In this document: one piece after another, positions 15,592 to 16,467 of the stretch
How the letters are laid out: each line of letters starts with the position of its first letter
Position numbering within the stretch: the stretch's first letter is position 1
Source of the DNA: Porticoccus sp965660005
Lineage (GTDB): Bacteria; Pseudomonadota; Gammaproteobacteria; Pseudomonadales; Porticoccaceae
Direction: 5' to 3'
Length of the DNA: 16,467 nucleotides
Assembly (NCBI RefSeq): GCF_965660005.1
Contig: NZ_CBFHYF010000036.1
Coordinates: 1-16,467, forward strand
Notes under the pieces: model-generated
Database searches by the model: none
The model's input: the letters and a program-made list of their open reading frames with translations, nothing else
What the model was told of the DNA's origin: nothing
Translations under genes and position numbers: made by a program

Positions 15592-16467
15592 TCAGCCCTC
15601 CTTCTCAATGCGGGCCAGATTATCCCGAAGAATCGGACCGTACTCATACTTGCCAACACAGACATAGGTACAAAGTGCCAAGTCTTCTTCATCCAACTCC
15701 AGGCAACCCAACTTCTGTGCAGTCTCGGTATCACCAACGATCAGTGCCCGCAATAACTGGGTGGGCAATATATCCAAAGGCATCACTTTCTCATAGTTAC
15801 CCAGCGGCACCATCGCCCGCTCACTGCCATTGGTATTGGTCGTAAAATCAAACTTCTTGCTCTTATTCAGGGATGACAGATAAATGGGCATCGCCGAGTG
15901 CCGATGACTGCCCGGCGAAAGATAACGAAAAAACTCTCGCTGGCGGCCTTCCAGCAAAATTGTCACCTGGGTATGGTAACGACCCAGGAAATCAAAAGGA
16001 CCACTTGCAGCCCTGCCAGAGAGAATCGACCCGGAAATCAGGCGATTCTGACCATCCTTCAACTCCCCGACAGTCAACTCGGAAAGGTTGGCACCCAACC
16101 TGGTGCGAATCAGCCGAGGCCTGGCAACCTGGGGTCCTGCCAGCGATATGACTCTGCGGGTATCAATCTGGCCTGTGGTAAACAGTGCACCTATGGCCAA
16201 CACATCCTGATAACTCACTGTCCATACTGTCTTGTGATCACTCACCGGATCGATCAAGTGTATATGGGTGCCGGCAAGCCCGGCGGGGTGAGGCCCTGAG
16301 AAGCTGTGAACCTGGACGCCGGTTGGAACTTCACTTTTAAAGCTGGCATTACTGGAGGTACAAAGATGCACTGCCCCATCCGTCAGGTGGGTTAACACAG
16401 TCAACCCGTTCTCAAAGTCATCCTCGCGCTCGGCAATAACCAGTGCCGGATCCACCGAGAGCGGATT
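15592..16467 (-). CDS. nqrA: Na+-NQR subunit A, C-terminal part (5' end beyond window)
   Basis: NqrA is the cytoplasmic peripheral subunit of the pump. The visible 291 codons start in frame at 16467 with NPLSVDPALVIAEREDDFE and end at TGA 15592-15594. V. cholerae NqrA is about 446 residues, so roughly the first 155 are missing. Recognised blocks include VHSFSGPHPAGLAGTHIHL, VWTVSYQDVLAIGALF, SLAGPQVARPRLIRTRLGAN, LSPGSHRHSAMPIYL and MVPLGNYEKVMPLDILPTQL. The tail CLELDEEDLALCTYVCVGKY contains cysteines, followed by EYGPILRDNLARIEKEG. A GTG at 16455 in frame is internal, not the start. The nqrB ribosome site lies inside the last codons. The operon promoter should lie upstream of nqrA, outside the window. 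Confidence 0.97.
   Translation of the reverse strand, partial: NPLSVDPALVIAEREDDFENGLTVLTHLTDGAVHLCTSSNASFKSEVPTGVQVHSFSGPHPAGLAGTHIHLIDPVSDHKTVWTVSYQDVLAIGALFTTGQIDTRRVISLAGPQVARPRLIRTRLGANLSELTVGELKDGQNRLISGSILSGRAASGPFDFLGRYHTQVTILLEGRQREFFRYLSPGSHRHSAMPIYLSSLNKSKKFDFTTNTNGSERAMVPLGNYEKVMPLDILPTQLLRALIVGDTETAQKLGCLELDEEDLALCTYVCVGKYEYGPILRDNLARIEKEG

Noticed and set aside
1..16467. CRISPR array, prophage, transposon, tRNA, toxin-antitoxin or defence island
   Set aside because: No direct repeat series, integrase/transposase, cloverleaf or defence-type gene was seen on either strand; the genes are conserved chromosomal housekeeping and respiratory genes.

Overview
The window reads as a chromosomal segment of a free-living gammaproteobacterium, probably a marine, Pseudomonas-related lineage (Pseudomonadales/Cellvibrionales type). 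Reasons: a FimL-like type IV pilus regulator, a complete-looking sodium-pumping NADH dehydrogenase (Na+-NQR) operon with its maturation genes, and a gene order (nhaB, fimL, nudC, then dnaQ, rnhA, methyltransferase, gloB, mltD) that I recall from Pseudomonas. The exact genus cannot be named from the sequence alone. Coding density is high and no mobile element, CRISPR array, tRNA or rRNA is visible.

Region 1 (1-3495, minus strand): a likely operon fimL - nudC - unnamed two-TM membrane protein - sohB. The membrane protein overlaps nudC by an ATGA junction. sohB runs off the left edge and carries an apparent one-base frameshift at about position 55-58.

Region 2 (3646-5147, plus strand): nhaB, a Na+/H+ antiporter, divergent from fimL. 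It is well conserved along its whole length but carries an in-frame TGA at codon 20 (a Trp in relatives) and a one-base deletion near 5013. It is either a recent pseudogene or a victim of sequence errors.

Region 3 (5144-7178, minus strand): a SAM-methyltransferase-like gene, rnhA and dnaQ, tightly packed in that transcriptional order. The dnaQ and nhaB stop codons share one CTAG palindrome.

Region 4 (7258-9753, plus strand): gloB (glyoxalase II), then a 162-base gap holding a nested inverted repeat and a good candidate promoter, then mltD (lipoprotein murein transglycosylase with three LysM repeats).

Region 5 (9779-16467, minus strand): nqrA (5' end off the right edge), nqrB, C, D, E, F, apbE, nqrM. 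The operon is tightly coupled by overlapping start/stop codons and strong Shine-Dalgarno sequences. ApbE attaches FMN to the NqrB and NqrC threonines, and NqrM supports iron delivery to the NqrD/NqrE cluster. The operon thus encodes the pump plus its two known maturation factors. The Na+ gradient it makes is what an NhaB-type antiporter would also manage, so the damaged nhaB is physiologically notable.

I found no convincing previously undescribed system. The most useful leads are the nhaB and sohB lesions, the unnamed membrane protein in the fimL block, and the structured leader upstream of mltD.
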